Assembly: GCF_900497805.2 (NCBI RefSeq) | Contig: NW_020948739.1 | Span: 10,613,968-10,677,967, forward strand | Length of the DNA stretch: 64,000 nucleotides | Reading direction: 5' to 3' | From: Vombatus ursinus | Lineage: Eukaryota > Chordata > Mammalia > Diprotodontia > Vombatidae | In this document: in pieces, positions 44,521 to 54,800 of the stretch | Position numbering within the stretch: position 1 is the stretch's first letter | Layout: each line of letters starts with the position of its first letter | The notes under the pieces: model-generated | Database searches by the model: none | Told to the model about the DNA's origin: nothing | The model's input: the letters and a program-made list of their open reading frames with translations, nothing else | Made by a program: the position numbers and the translations under genes

Positions 44521-45344
44521 AGGTTACAATTTCACAAAATCAAGAGTCAAATTAATGAGTGACTGCACAAGTTCAAGTTTCATTCTTTTCCTTATTTTTC
44601 TGATCATCAGCCAAATGATCATTATAAGCACTAACAGCAGTTTGCTTAGACTGTTTCAAGCATGCTGGAGTCACCCCAAATTCCCTTATTTGTCATTAAT
44701 GTCCTGGGCAAATTCCTCTGAACTGTTTTCATATAGATTTCTAATCAGCTGACCCTCAATCAAAATCTCATCTGCCTGCATAAGCTTTTGAAAGACCTGT
44801 GAACTTGTCAAGTGATTGAATGATAGGCAGGGCACACCTATGAACCTCTCTTCTTTCTATACCCTCAATTACTTTGCAGGTCTCTGAAAAGCTTTGCTGG
44901 CTGAGAGCCCAGGTGATGACAAAGGATTCCTTTCAAACTTTCAAGTGATCATGGAAAAGGACATAACTTGTCTCTGGGCTTAGAGGTTTGGATCTATTCA
45001 CTCCAGCAGTGACCAGCTCCTTTAATAACCCCTGCAGTGACCATCTCTTCCCCCAGCATTCTCTGCAATGTGTGGCCTCAGAAGTTGCTATTTTGGATGT
45101 TTGAGAAAATAATGATTAGATACTATCACTAAAGACTTTGGTGGAAAAAAGATTGTGAATGAAAGAAGAAATATACTGGAACTTTCTTGTTCTCTTCCCT
45201 TAGCCAATACTTTCCATCCCGTTTCCAACCAATGTTCAACCTCCAGATGGTTTATGATGCTTAGAATTACTTTAACAGAATGCACTGACTAGATGGAGTG
45301 CTGAGTTTGAGGAACAGCAATTATGCAAGTTTGGCTGGAACATA
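44521..45344. other. Unassigned sequence
   Basis: No gene or repeat recognised. The 65-codon frames here have no recognisable domain. Confidence 0.35.
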
Positions 45345-45550
45345 AAAGAAATAATCTGCAGTAGGCCTGGAAAGGTAGGCTGAAGCCAGATTGTGAAGAA
45401 TAGCAAATGCCAAGCTGAGAAGTTAGCATTTTATCCTAGAAGAAACAGGAAGCCACGAAAGACTACCGAGCAGAGGAGTTACCATGATCAGACTTGTGCT
45501 TTGAGAAGATCACTTTGGCAGGTGTGTGAATAATAGATTGAAGAAGGGGA
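45345..45550 (-). mobile_element. L2 LINE internal fragment
   Basis: AGGCCTGGAAAGGTAGGCTG, GCATTTTATCCTAGAAGAAAC, GGAAGCCACGAAAG, CATGATCAGACTTGTGCTTTG and AGATCACTTTGGCAGGTGTG are L2 landmarks in reverse. Confidence 0.75.
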
Positions 45551-45554
45551 GAGT

Positions 45555-45985
45555 TCAGAATTATAGCATTTAGAGATATAGAGTACCCCAGAGGACATTT
45601 AGTCCAGTCCCCAGTGTTTTATAGATGAGGAAACTGGAACCCTGAAAAGTAAAGTCTTTGCCAAAAACTACACATGTTTAAGTGACAGAGATGGGATTTG
45701 AACCCAGATCCTCTGACTCTGGGCAGATTCTGGTGGCACAGTGGATAGAGTACTGGGCCTGGAGTCAGGAAGACTCATCTTCCTGAGTTCAAATCTGACT
45801 CAGATACTTACTTAGCTATGTGACTGTGGGGAAGTCACTTAACCTTGCTTGCCTCAGTTTCCTCATCTGTAAAAATAAGGTGGAGAAGGAAATGACAAAC
45901 CACACCAGTATCTTTGCCAAGAAAACCTCAACACACACACACACACACACACACACAACCTCTGACTCTACAACCAATATTCTTT
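45555..45985 (-). repeat. MIR SINE split by a MAR1-type SINE
   Basis: TTATAGCATTTAGAGATATAG, TTTATAGATGAGGAAACTGG and GATTTGAACCCAGATCCTC precede the insert. CTACAACCAATATTCTTTATACTATACC follows it. Confidence 0.8.
45721..45958 (+). repeat. MAR1/WSINE1-type CORE-SINE with AC-repeat end
   Basis: The SINE runs from GGGCAGATTCTGGTGGCACAG to GCCAAGAAAACCTCA and ends in an AC microsatellite (45930-45957) instead of the usual tail. CCTCTGACTCT is perfectly duplicated at 45710-45720 and 45959-45969. Confidence 0.92.
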
Positions 45986-45989
45986 ATAC

Positions 45990-46560
45990 TATACCATACT
46001 ATCTAGTCTTTGGACATATGCAAAATTAAAAAAATTAAAATCAAAATTATTTTAAAATTATTTACAATAAAAATCTCAAATGTTCTTGAGATTGTATCAA
46101 AATCTTTACCTGTTAAATTTGGTATTTTAAAAGATTTCCTTCATTAAGTTTGTTTTGTGGCCATTTTCCCCTTTGAGAATATATCTTTTAAATTCTAGTA
46201 TAAATCAATAGGAATGTATAATTTAATAACAAAAGTTGATTTACACCCAGACTTCAGGAATAAATTTACTCTAACATACAGTTGTTTAAAGAGCATTGGA
46301 AGTTTAGTCCTTTGTGGATGAAGACGTTAGCTCTGGAGAAGGCTAATCCCTATGGTCTGGAGTCAAGAAGCAAGCCTGTGATCTGCAGGCTCTGCCACTG
46401 TGTTGGACACATCTTTTTCATGACTTTTGTCATAACTACAAAGTCCATAATCTTTATTAGACCTGTTAGTATTTATTACTTCCTCCTTTGGCTTCTTGGT
46501 TAGCATGGCAGTTAGGTTCAAATTGAACTATCTTGTGTCATGGAAGATATTAAGACATTT
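45990..46560. other. Unassigned AT-rich sequence
   Basis: No gene or repeat recognised. Confidence 0.35.
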
Positions 46561-46564
46561 TATC

Positions 46565-46795
46565 ATCTAAGAGGAGCTAGATTTAGACTCTGAAAGACCT
46601 GGACACAAATCTTGCTGAAGATGCTGTGTGTGACCCTAGGGTCAAGTCAGTTAAACATCTTTGTGACTTAGTTTCGTCATATGAAAAAAGGGAGGGAGCT
46701 AGACCACATGATGTCTGAGGAGTTTCCTCATCTATAAAATGAGGTTGGCCTTTAAGATCCTTTCCAACTCTAGATTTAAATCCCTGTTCTAAATC
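46565..46795 (+). repeat. CORE-SINE (MIR/THER type) with an internal duplication
   Basis: GAGCTAGATTTAGACTCTGA, GTGTGACCCTAGGGTCAAG, then two successive CORE-like pieces (TTAGTTTCGTCATATGAAAA and GTTTCCTCATCTATAAAATG), then GATCCTTTCCAACTCTAGATTT. Confidence 0.7.
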
Positions 46796-46866
46796 TGCGA
46801 TCTTCTGTTCTCTTTTGCAATTAAAGTTCAATTATCCATAGTATTGTCTACTTAGTAGTAGGATCT

Positions 46867-47126
46867 TTGTTGTTGCTGTTTCTCTGTTTTTAGTCATGTA
46901 CAATTCTTCATGATCTCATTTGGGGTTTTCTTGGCAAAGACACTGGAGTGGTTTGCTATTTCTTTCGCCAGTTCATTTTACAGATGAGGAAACTGAGGCA
47001 AAAAGGGTTAAGTGACTTGCCCAGAGTGACACAACTAGTAAGTGTCTGAGGCCAAATTTGAAATCAGGAAGATAATTTTTCTGACTCCAGGCCCTGCACT
47101 CTATCCACCGTGCCGCTTAGCTGCTT
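46867..47126 (-). repeat. MAR1/WSINE1-type CORE-SINE, full length
   Basis: Starts TTTGTTGTTGCTGTTTC, has TTTGGGGTTTTCTTGGCAAAG, TTTTACAGATGAGGAAACTG and AGTGACTTGCCCAGAGTGAC, and ends CCGTGCCGCTTAGCTGC. Confidence 0.88.
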
Positions 47127-47139
47127 TAGAGTAGGAGGA

Positions 47140-47318
47140 TCAGATAACTATAAATCTGAAGCTAGAAGGGACCTCTGGGGCCGTATGGTCCCAAACTCCT
47201 AGTTTACAAATGGGGAGACTGAAACTAGATGATTTGCCCAAGATCACACAGTAAATCCCAGTGATGGGCTCCAACTCCTCTGACTCCAAAACCCCTATTC
47301 TTTTTAAGTACACTCTGT
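47140..47318 (-). repeat. MIR SINE
   Basis: GATCAGATAACTATAAATCTG, GCTAGAAGGGACCTCTGGGG, TTTACAAATGGGGAGACTG and GATTTGCCCAAGATCACACAG. 47319-47756 downstream is unassigned. Confidence 0.8.
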
Positions 47319-47904
47319 TGGGAGTGAATATTCTATGGTCATTGAAAATTGAATGAGATCGATGGCAGATAGTTTAATTTAAAGCCTTGAAATGGCCACT
47401 TTGCTTAATGTGTTTTAAAGTCAAGAAATGTTTAAAGACTTGGATAATTAAACATTTTTTATAAAGTGTTAAAATGACAGTACTTAGATATCACAGTTTT
47501 TGCATTTGAATGAGTCTTACCAAAAAGCCTACTCTATTGCCTTATTGTGGTCTGAAGGTGCTCTGGGTTCTTCTTATTTTGATATATCCTTTAAAATTTT
47601 GAGATCTCTATGTATCTGCTCTTTGATGCTTAGCCTAGGTAAACATAGAGAGCTTTGGCTACTAGGTGATGAGTGTTTTGGCCATAGTGAGCCTTAAAAA
47701 TGGACAAAAATCCAAGTGTTCTTTAGTCCTGTGTTGTTTCTTTGTGCAGACATAGGAATAGTGGTGGGTATTGTGATTGTCGTGGATTTAGGATCCAAAT
47801 TAGAATTCGACTTCTGCTATTACTAGTTCTGAGACATGGGAAAAAGACATGTTGGCTGGGCTTCAGTTTTCTGATTTGTAAAATTAGGGAGTTGGATTAG
47901 AATT

Positions 47905-48169
47905 GGGGTTCCTTACCCTTTTTTATGTCATAGACTCCTAAAGTAGAATGGTGAAGTCTATGGGTTCTTTTCATCATAATGTTTTTAAATGCATAAAATA
48001 AAATACATAGGATTAAAAGGAGATTGATTATATTGAAGTGCAGTTATCAAAATATAGGGTACCTCCAAAGTATTAGGATAGTTTTAAGTATTAATATAGC
48101 TTAAACTGCCCTAAGACTTTTCAAGTACTATGTATATTAAAAAAATCATGATCTTGGGTTAAGAACCCT
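47905..48169. mobile_element. hAT-type element split by a mariner MITE
   Basis: Inverted ends GGGGTTCCTTACCC and AGGGTTCTTAACCC (reversed). The interior GAATGGTGAAGTCTATGGG, AATGTTTTTAAATGCATAAAATAAAATACATAGGA and TATTGAAGTGCAGTTATCAAAATAT is typical of a widespread mammalian hAT MITE. Confidence 0.75.
48057..48128. mobile_element. Palindromic Tc1/mariner-like MITE inside the hAT element
   Basis: A 72-bp near-palindrome has arms AAAGTATTAGGATAGTTTTAAG and, reversed, AAAGTCTTAGGGCAGTTTAAG, and is flanked by TA at 48055-48056 and 48129-48130. It is a fuller copy of the family at 36015-36064. Confidence 0.7.
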
Positions 48170-48504
48170 TCAATTACATGATATGTAAGGCCTTTCCAGC
48201 TCTAAATCTTATGTTAAGAATGGAAAATGGAGGCAAAGTGCTAAAAAATTCACACATTTCTTAAACTGTAGACATATTAATTTCATTATTAGCTCTCTTA
48301 CTGAATAGAAAATAAATGCAGAGGAGATGGGAGGGCAAGGAGGAATGAGTGTGCATTGATGGAGAGGACATTTACACTGAAAAAAGTACAGGTCTATCAC
48401 TACATCAAAGAAAAACATTAAAATAACATGTTTTAAGTACATTATAATAATACTTCAAACATTCTACTTTCAAAAACAAATTTATTCTTTCTGCCCTCCC
48501 AAAT

Positions 48505-48925
48505 CATAGACTCACATCTAGCACTACCTAGGGGTTAGAGTTGATGGAACACAGGACTTGGAGTCAAGATGACCTGGGTTCAAATCCTGCCTGACACATT
48601 TCTTAGTTAAGTGATTCTGGGTAGGTCATTTAACCTCTCCATACCTCAGTCTCCTCATCTATAAAACTAGTGTAACAATAATGCTTACCTCACAGCATTA
48701 TTGTGAAGGTGATCAAATGGGTTAATCTATATAAAGTGCTTTGCAAACCTTAAAGCACTATATAAGTACTAGTGATGGTGATGATGATGATGATTAGCAG
48801 CAGCAAGAAACTCAGGGGTCATCTATTCTAGTCTAACCAATAAATGAATGGAAATCCCTTATAAGTAGTCATGGAGCCTCTAATTGAAAACTTTTATTTC
48901 CTCAAACTGTTCCAAGTTAAATACA
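48505..48925 (-). mobile_element. CR1/L3 LINE 3' end split by a SINE
   Basis: AATCATAGACTCACATCTAGC, then the SINE, then AACTCAGGGGTCATCTATTC, AATCCCTTATAAGTAGTCATGG and CCTCTAATTGAAAACTTTTATTTCC follow the reversed family. Confidence 0.6.
48530..48800 (+). repeat. CORE-SINE (long MIR-like type)
   Basis: GGGGTTAGAGTTGATGGAAC head, CCTGGGTTCAAATCCTGCC, CCTCAGTCTCCTCATCTATA, TTTGCAAACCTTAAAGCACT, and a short GATGAT repeat tail (48774-48795). Confidence 0.8.
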
Positions 48926-49234
48926 TGAAGGAAATGGTTAAAAAAAGAAATCAAAGGAAAGAGTATGCTGATATTTCAGTGTGTATTTAAGAATTAATTG
49001 TTGACATGCAAACTAAAATTAAGGATTAAAGAAATAAGAATATATAACAAGAGTGTCACAGAATAAAAAAAGGATGAGATAAAAGGGCAAAAATACTTCA
49101 GCAAGTTTTGTATCTATTTCTGGTTTGTGGGAGGAATTTCAGTATAGTCATGGAGTCAAAAACCTGTGTCTTGGTTGCAAGACACTAAAGAGAAGTACAG
49201 GTAATAAGGAAGTGATGATATAAGATTTTTTAAT

Positions 49235-49525
49235 AACTTTTTAAAGTTTTTTATAGCTTTTATAAATTAAAAAAAATTTTTTTTAGTTTATAAAAAAAAT
49301 TTATTTTCTCTTCTTCCCACCTCTCCTATACCTATTGGGAAAAAAACAAACAAACCAAAGTGTTTGTAACAGATATTCATAGTCAAGCAAAATAAATTGC
49401 AGCATTGACTACATTCATGCCCCCTCTTCATCCTGAGTCCATCACCTCTATTTCCGGAGGCAGATGATATGTTTCATAAGTCCTCTGGGATTGTGGTTCT
49501 TCATAGAGGTGTTCACAGTTCTTAA
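49235..49525 (-). mobile_element. L1 LINE 3' end
   Basis: The reversed A-rich tail (TTTTTTTTAGTTTATAAAAA) is followed by CACCTCTCCTATACCTATTGG, AAACAAACAAACCAAAG, TTGTAACAGATATTCATAGTC and AAGCAAAATAAATTGCAGCATT, the marsupial L1 3' UTR in reverse. Related copy at 54475-54800. Confidence 0.65.
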
Positions 49526-49534
49526 GCCTTTAAA

Positions 49535-49870
49535 AGCATGGACAGCTTTTTCAAGAAGTTTGGCACCAAAGAGGAAGGGAGTAATATGATGATAGCTAGA
49601 GAGAAGAGGGAAGTCAAGAACAATTTTTATAATTATGGCAAAGATTTTAAAATAATTGTAGATAAATGAGAAAAAGCCAGTGAAGGAGAGACGGAAAATG
49701 GCACATGAGAAAGAAGGAATGATTTATAGAGTACAGTCCTAGAGGAAGTGAGAAAGAATTAGCACAATATTCTGGGCAGAGGGATTAACCTTAGCAAAGA
49801 AAAGAGAACGTCACAAGGATAAAGATAGAAGCATCAGGAGAAAGTAGGAAGGGATGCTGAGTTTTTAAGG
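49535..49870 (-). mobile_element. L2 LINE internal fragment
   Basis: GCTTTTTCAAGAAGTTTGGC, TATGATGATAGCTAGAGAGA, GGGAAGTCAAGAACAATTTTT and TGGGCAGAGGGATTAACCTTAGC, colinear with 13845-14075. Confidence 0.6.
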
Positions 49871-50509
49871 ACAGTTCATTGTAATTATACTTGATTTTCA
49901 GGTAGGTTCTTGGCTTCATCAATTAGAATTACAATCTTTTTTTTTGTTTTTTAATAGTTTTGAAATACAAAAATTAATCAAAGCTGTTCTAATATTACTC
50001 CATATGTCTTCCATATACTTATTGTTCCTGTCCTTCCTATATTGACTCTCTCTCTCTCTCTCTCTCTTTCTCTCCCCCCCCCCCCCAGGGAGTCAGGCAA
50101 ATGAGTAGCAGAGGAAGAAGACAGTTTTATTTATCTTTTTAAAATAATTTCATTCATATCACTGGGTTATATTACTATTTTGTTATAGTAAAATACCTAT
50201 GATTTACAGCCAAATAAAAGTAATATCAGATCATGCTGAGAATTTTATTTGTGTGGGTCAAGATTTAATCTTACAAACTCAATTTATATTGTAATATGTA
50301 CATATATTATATTTTTGAAGTTGAAATCGACAATACATATTGAGGTCACTAATATTTTTATGTGTTGATATGGTTAGAAAAACCCATGTAGCATTTATAT
50401 ATGAACTATCCCTTAGCTTGTTTCTATCATTACTATTTGTAGATCCTACTCCTGTTTCATTTCTGTTTCTGAGATTCATCTACTTCTGGCACCTTATTCC
50501 ACCTTTGAT
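49871..50509. other. Unassigned sequence with a TC/poly-C microsatellite
   Basis: A TC run followed by about 14 C residues lies at 50046-50087. Otherwise nothing recognised. Confidence 0.4.
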
Positions 50510-52555
50510 TTCCATAGACTGAGTTAGACTCTGATTGAATAAGTAAATTCTACAGTCTCCTATCCTACCTTCCAGCATCATCTTTTTTAATTTGTGGATA
50601 GTTAGGCCTCTTTTGAAGATATTAAGAAGCTTGTTTAGCAGTGTTCCAAGGTAAATTACAACTAAGTACAATGTTATCCATAAATAGGAGCAAAATAGGA
50701 GCATCTGGAAGACTGTATCAAATAAGAAGAATCCCTCTTACATTTGAACTTTGAATTGAACATCCAAAATGACAGTGATAAATATCTTTGAGAAGCATAT
50801 ATCAACCTGGTTCATGGCTTATGTCATATTAGTAATCAGAAGGTCACTAAAATTATTTCTGTGGTTAAATCATCAAGTGAATCATTTATTATTTAAATAT
50901 AGGCATGAAGAAATCTTGTTTGAGGAGAGTCTTTAAAATAGAATTTTTTTAACTAAATGCTTTTTTTTACAGCTTTTTAAAAAAATAATAAACAGATAAG
51001 CTTAGTGGTGTTCTGATTTCTGCACTTATCACTAAATTATGTGACTACAAAGGTGTGGCTTTCAATAGAATACAACTTGTAGTTTATCCTTCTCCTATCA
51101 TCTCAAGAGATGGTAAAGTAGGGGCTGACCTTGTACCTTAGGCCAGGGTTATTGGTATTCTCTAGGTTGCCTTTTAAAAGTAATAATATAAGGTCTCTGA
51201 TTTTTCTCCCACGTGTTTGGAACCCTCTCACATTTCCTATATTTTGAGAAATGATCTCTCGTTTCCCTCATAATTTAATGGCTCACATCAGGTAGTTTCT
51301 GTGTATAGTTGGCTTAATTTAAGTGCTTTTTGTATCTTTGGTTTCTTCAGCATGATTTCTACTTCTCTATGTAGCACATCAGGGTCTAGGGTGTTGAGGT
51401 TTGAAAGTAATTGATGGAGAAAAAGTTTGTTATGGAAATCTTCACAGATCTGTTCCATTTTTCATCTGTTCATTTTCCTCCTTCCAGTTTCATATTTAAA
51501 TGCCCTTGAGATGCTCTGATTTAGTTTGGGTGCCTTGCCAAACTTTCTGTAGGCTTCTTTATTTCTCCACTGTTTTTCACTGTTTTATGAGGTGATACTG
51601 CTCATGATCTTCCTCAGTCGTCCTCTGAAAGATTTTACAAATGAGTTTGTATTCTAAATGGTTTTTGCCCTTGGCTGCTGTATTTCTTTACTTGGATAGG
51701 AGATCAAACATTTTCTGGCCAGAGTGGTTTCCAGGATCTTTTGGTCTCCTTGTAATAGCAATTGATTTACATAGATTAGACTTTTTTTAGGGGAAGTGTA
51801 ATTGTTCATGCTGATACCTATCTTTTAATGCTTTTCTAATTTTCACAATCATAAACTTTTGTAAATCAGTCAGGTTGGAGCTCTTTTAATTGCATACTAT
51901 AACTTCTTATTTTAATTCTTTCTTGTAATTTGGTATTGATTTCAATCTTTGCTCTAACAAGCTCATGTCCTCTACCCAGACAACTGCTTTGGAAATGAGT
52001 CCCACATTGGTAACCAGACATTTTCTGAATACATACAGACATATATAAATATATATGTGTATATATATATGTGCATATATATATACATATATGTATACAC
52101 ACACGCATATATATATATGCATATTGCATTTTTTGTGCCTGCCATATCCAGTGCCTCCCAATTCTAATCTTGAAGAATATGTTCATGATTCAACATAGTT
52201 TATGGATGTGAGGCTTCTGTAGTCTATAAACCTTTGGCTTATTTCTTTTCAAATCTTGAGTCATATTTTTTAAACATATACTCATTATGGACAATACAAG
52301 ATAAGCAAATGTTTCATAAAATGTTTCTTGTTTTTCTCTGGGTGCACAGTAAAACCAATTGCTTCTATCCTTTTATTTGTCTTTCCAAGGAGAACCTATG
52401 AACCATCATTTAGCTATACCTTTTCTTTTTGGCTTCTGGTTTCATTTATACTGAGAATGTGATCTCGATATGATTCTTCCAAGAGTATGTCAATTTGTTG
52501 GTTATTGAACAGGGAGTATCTCACATTTAGAGCACCAGTAATTAAGATAGTGTTT
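50510..52555 (-). mobile_element. RTE-like LINE, endonuclease to reverse transcriptase, heavily decayed
   Basis: Read in reverse from the right edge, the pieces follow an RTE LINE. 'GALNVRYSLFNNQQIDILLEES' (for TLNVRSL...QIDIL) and 'LSINETR' (for LSETRR) near 52450-52555 are the endonuclease start. 'KIRIGRHWIWQA' near 52140-52180 stands for the RRWTWQSPNG motif. 'GRGHELVRAKIEINTKL' near 51910-51985 stands for GSDHRLVRAKI. 'VPNTWEKNQRPYII' lies near 51190-51230, and a decayed GIFQGDSLSPLLF-like stretch ('EGFFLFDTVFQMLLFCSYL') near 50670-50745. An AT microsatellite has expanded inside the endonuclease. Which RTE subgroup is uncertain. Confidence 0.55.
52040..52122. repeat. TATATG/ACAC microsatellite
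   Basis: Alternating TATA, TATG and CACA units. The Ile/Tyr/Cys-rich frames at 51866-52186 come from it plus RTE remnants. Confidence 0.9.
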
Positions 52556-52557
52556 AA

Positions 52558-52620
52558 AGTGGTACTCGGGATACAGAGACAAAAAATTAAACAAACAGCC
52601 TCTATTGGAGACTCTCTAGT
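52558..52620 (-). mobile_element. L2 LINE 3' terminal scrap
   Basis: GTGGTACTCGGGATACAGAGACAAAAAATTAAACA resembles the reversed L2 3' end. Confidence 0.4.
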
Positions 52621-52621
52621 G

Positions 52622-52812
52622 GAGATTATAGCATCATATAACCTTTGAGTTAGAATGGACTTCATAGATCATTTAGTTCAACCACTTCACTTTAGAGATA
52701 AGGCAATTCAGAACTGAGGTGAAGTAACTTGTGCAGGTTAACAAAGTAAGTTGTTAGCAGGGCAGAGGATAAAATCCATTGTCTTCTGATTCACACTGCA
52801 GTATGGTTTCCA
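52622..52812 (-). repeat. MIR SINE
   Basis: GATTATAGCATCATATAACC, AGAATGGACTTCATAGATC, CACTTTAGAGATAAGGCAATTC, GTGAAGTAACTTGTGCAGG and GCAGTATGGTTTCC. Confidence 0.7.
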
Positions 52813-52864
52813 TCCAGCTTTGATCCCTCCTCATCCACATAGTGGAGATAATCAAAACCCTAGT

Positions 52865-53000
52865 AAATAGTCATTAAATGCTCATTAAGCACCTACTATG
52901 TTCCAAGCATTGTGCCAAACACAGGATAAAAATGAAAGACAGTCCTTGTCCTCAAGGAACTTAAGACCTAATGGGAGAAAATAATACATAAAAGTAAACT
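52865..53000 (-). mobile_element. L2 LINE 3' end
   Basis: ATTAAATGCTCATTAAGCACCTACTATG, CAAGCATTGTGCCAAACACAGG, GTCCTTGTCCTCAAGGAACTT and ACCTAATGGGAG are the reversed L2 3' end. It continues directly into the repeat at 53001-53300. Confidence 0.8.
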
Positions 53001-53300
53001 GAAATGGGTGAGGGGAGATACCCAACATGGGTACATGATGGAGCATCCAAAGAAGTACAAAATGAGTTCATTCAAATGGAAAATGAGAACATGTAAAAGG
53101 AGATGTCACTTCTGTTCTCTCTCCTTAAATAGAGAGGTTTATGACCACCATAATCAGAGGGACAGAGGATACTGATGAAGTGTGAGTAACAAAGCTGACT
53201 GGATCTTTCAAGATGATAATATTTCCCATTGATGAGTTTGCTGCGGGAATGGTAGAGAAGACAAAAAAGTCCAAAATAAATTCATATGGGAAATGAGGAG
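53001..53300. repeat. L2-associated tandem repeat, unit about 210 bp (related to 40475-40830)
   Basis: ATGGAAAATGAGAACATG at about 53076 and ATGGGAAATGAGGAGATATC at about 53286 start successive units. ATACTGATGAAGTGTGAGTA and GATCTTTCAAGATGAT match the block at 40688-40735. Its position right after an L2 3' end suggests it belongs to an L2 3' UTR. Confidence 0.6.
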
Positions 53301-53320
53301 ATATCTGAGTACAACTCTCT

Positions 53321-53548
53321 GGGGCAGTTAGGTGGCACAATGAATAGAGGGCCAGCCCTGGAGTCAGAAGGATCTGAGTTCAAATTCAGGCTCAGATACT
53401 TAGTAGCTGTGTGACCTTGGGCAAGTCATTTAACCCTGTTTGCCTCAGTTTTCACATATGTAAAATGAGCCAGAGAAAGAAATGGCAAACCACTCCAGTA
53501 TCTTTGCCAAGCAAACCCCAAATGAGGGCACATGGCTGAACAACCACT
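53321..53548 (+). repeat. MAR1/WSINE1-type CORE-SINE with target duplication
   Basis: GGGGCAGTTAGGTGGCACAA to GGCTGAACAACCACT. GAGTACAACT is duplicated exactly at 53307-53316 and 53549-53558. Confidence 0.92.
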
Positions 53549-53559
53549 GAGTACAACTA

Positions 53560-54330
53560 GAGTAGTGGATAAGGTACTAAGAGTGGATAGAGATAATCAA
53601 ATGTTGATAGAGGAGAGGAATGGGCTCCAAAGAACATCCCTGGGAAGGATGCTTATAAAGTAGGAGAAGAAAGAGGAACCAGTAAAGGAGTTAGGGAAAG
53701 ATTCATCAGTGAGACAGAAGGAGAACCAGAAAATAATATTCTCATTTAAATCAAAGGAAGAGATAGAATATCATGTAGGACAAGGTACTGAATGCTGCCA
53801 CATTCTGGAGAAAGGTCAAAGAGGATGAGAACTGAGAAAAGACCAGCGTACTTGGCAGTTGGAAAGTGGACCTCGGAGACTGATTTTAACTTAGTGGTAT
53901 ATAAAGGCAAAAGAAACTTGAGACAAGAGTGAGAAAAGAAGGGGCAGCTAGATGGCACAGTGAATAGAGCACTGACCCTGGATTCAGGAGGACCTGAGTT
54001 CAAATTTGGCCTCAGATGCATAACACTTACTAGCTGTGTGACCCTGGGCAAGTTACTTAGCCCCCATTGCCCAACCAAAACAAACAAAAATAAGGAGTAA
54101 GAAAAGAGATGAATTATAATAGTGTCTGCAAGTTAGGAAAGGAAGGAGGATAGTATTTCAAGATAAATAGGGATGGACATATGAGGAATTAGAAGGGGTT
54201 TGTATTTTGGCAGACAGTGGTTTTGGATAATAGGAATTAAGTGAGAAAAAGTGTGGGAGTTAAGCTAGAGGGATTTGCTATCCTTGATGCTGAGGTAATA
54301 CAGTTATCTAGTAGGTAGAGTCTTACACAA
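53560..54330 (-). mobile_element. L2 LINE internal fragment split by a SINE
   Basis: GAGGAACCAGTAAAGGAG, ACATTCTGGAGAAAGGTCAAAG and AGGATGAGAACTGAGAAAAG match the L2 interior in reverse. Sequence after the SINE (GGATGGACATATGAGG, TTGGATAATAGGAATTAAG) is less certain. Confidence 0.55.
53941..54094 (+). repeat. Short marsupial CORE-SINE with target duplication
   Basis: GGGGCAGCTAGATGGCACAG, GACCTGAGTTCAAATTTGGC, GTGACCCTGGGCAAGTTACTT, then an A-rich tail (CCAAAACAAACAAAAATAAG). GAGTGAGAAAAGA (53927-53939) and GAGTAAGAAAAGA (54095-54107) match 12 of 13. Confidence 0.92.
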
Positions 54331-54474
54331 TGAATTAGTTCCAGATTCTTATTTTACTTTACTTTCTCCCAGTTTTAGATATTTCAGTATTTCAAAGTTC
54401 AGCAATCTTTCTCATTTGGGAACTCGCTTCACTGGTGTAAATTACCACCCTTTTATTTGTTTCATTAAAAGATG

Positions 54475-54800
54475 AAAATTTTATTTGTATATTAATAAGG
54501 ATTTATTTTCTTTCTTTCCTACCTCCTCTCCCCTTATTGGAAAAAAATAAAATAAAAACAAAATCCTTGTAACAAATATTACCAATCAAGCAAAACAAGT
54601 TCCTACATTAGTCATGTCCAAAAGGAGTGTGTCTCACACATTCTCTCTCAAGAGACAGAAGACTCTTGTGTCCAACATCTCTCTTTCAGAAGGTGGTTAG
54701 TATATTTTATTACAAATGCTCAGGAATTCTTGTTGGTTATTGCATTTGTCAGAATTCTGAAGTGTTTCAAAAATGTTTGTCTTCATAATGTTGTTATTGC
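54475..54800 (-). mobile_element. L1 LINE 3' end
   Basis: ATTTATTTTCTTTCTTTCC, CTCTCCCCTTATTGGAAAAAA, TTGTAACAAATATTACCAATC and AAGCAAAACAAGTTCCTACA parallel 49235-49525. Confidence 0.6.

Larger units (their letters stand above)
47757..48212 (+). repeat. CORE-SINE split by a hAT element
   Basis: The 5' part ends TTGTAAAATTAGGGAGTTGG. The 3' tail resumes at GTAAGGCCTTTCCAGCTCTAAATC (48186-48209). Without the insert this is an ordinary MIR/THER-type SINE. Confidence 0.7.

Noticed and set aside
51866-52186. 106-codon minus-strand frame with Ile/Tyr/Cys repeats
   Set aside because: It mixes RTE remnants with an AT microsatellite.
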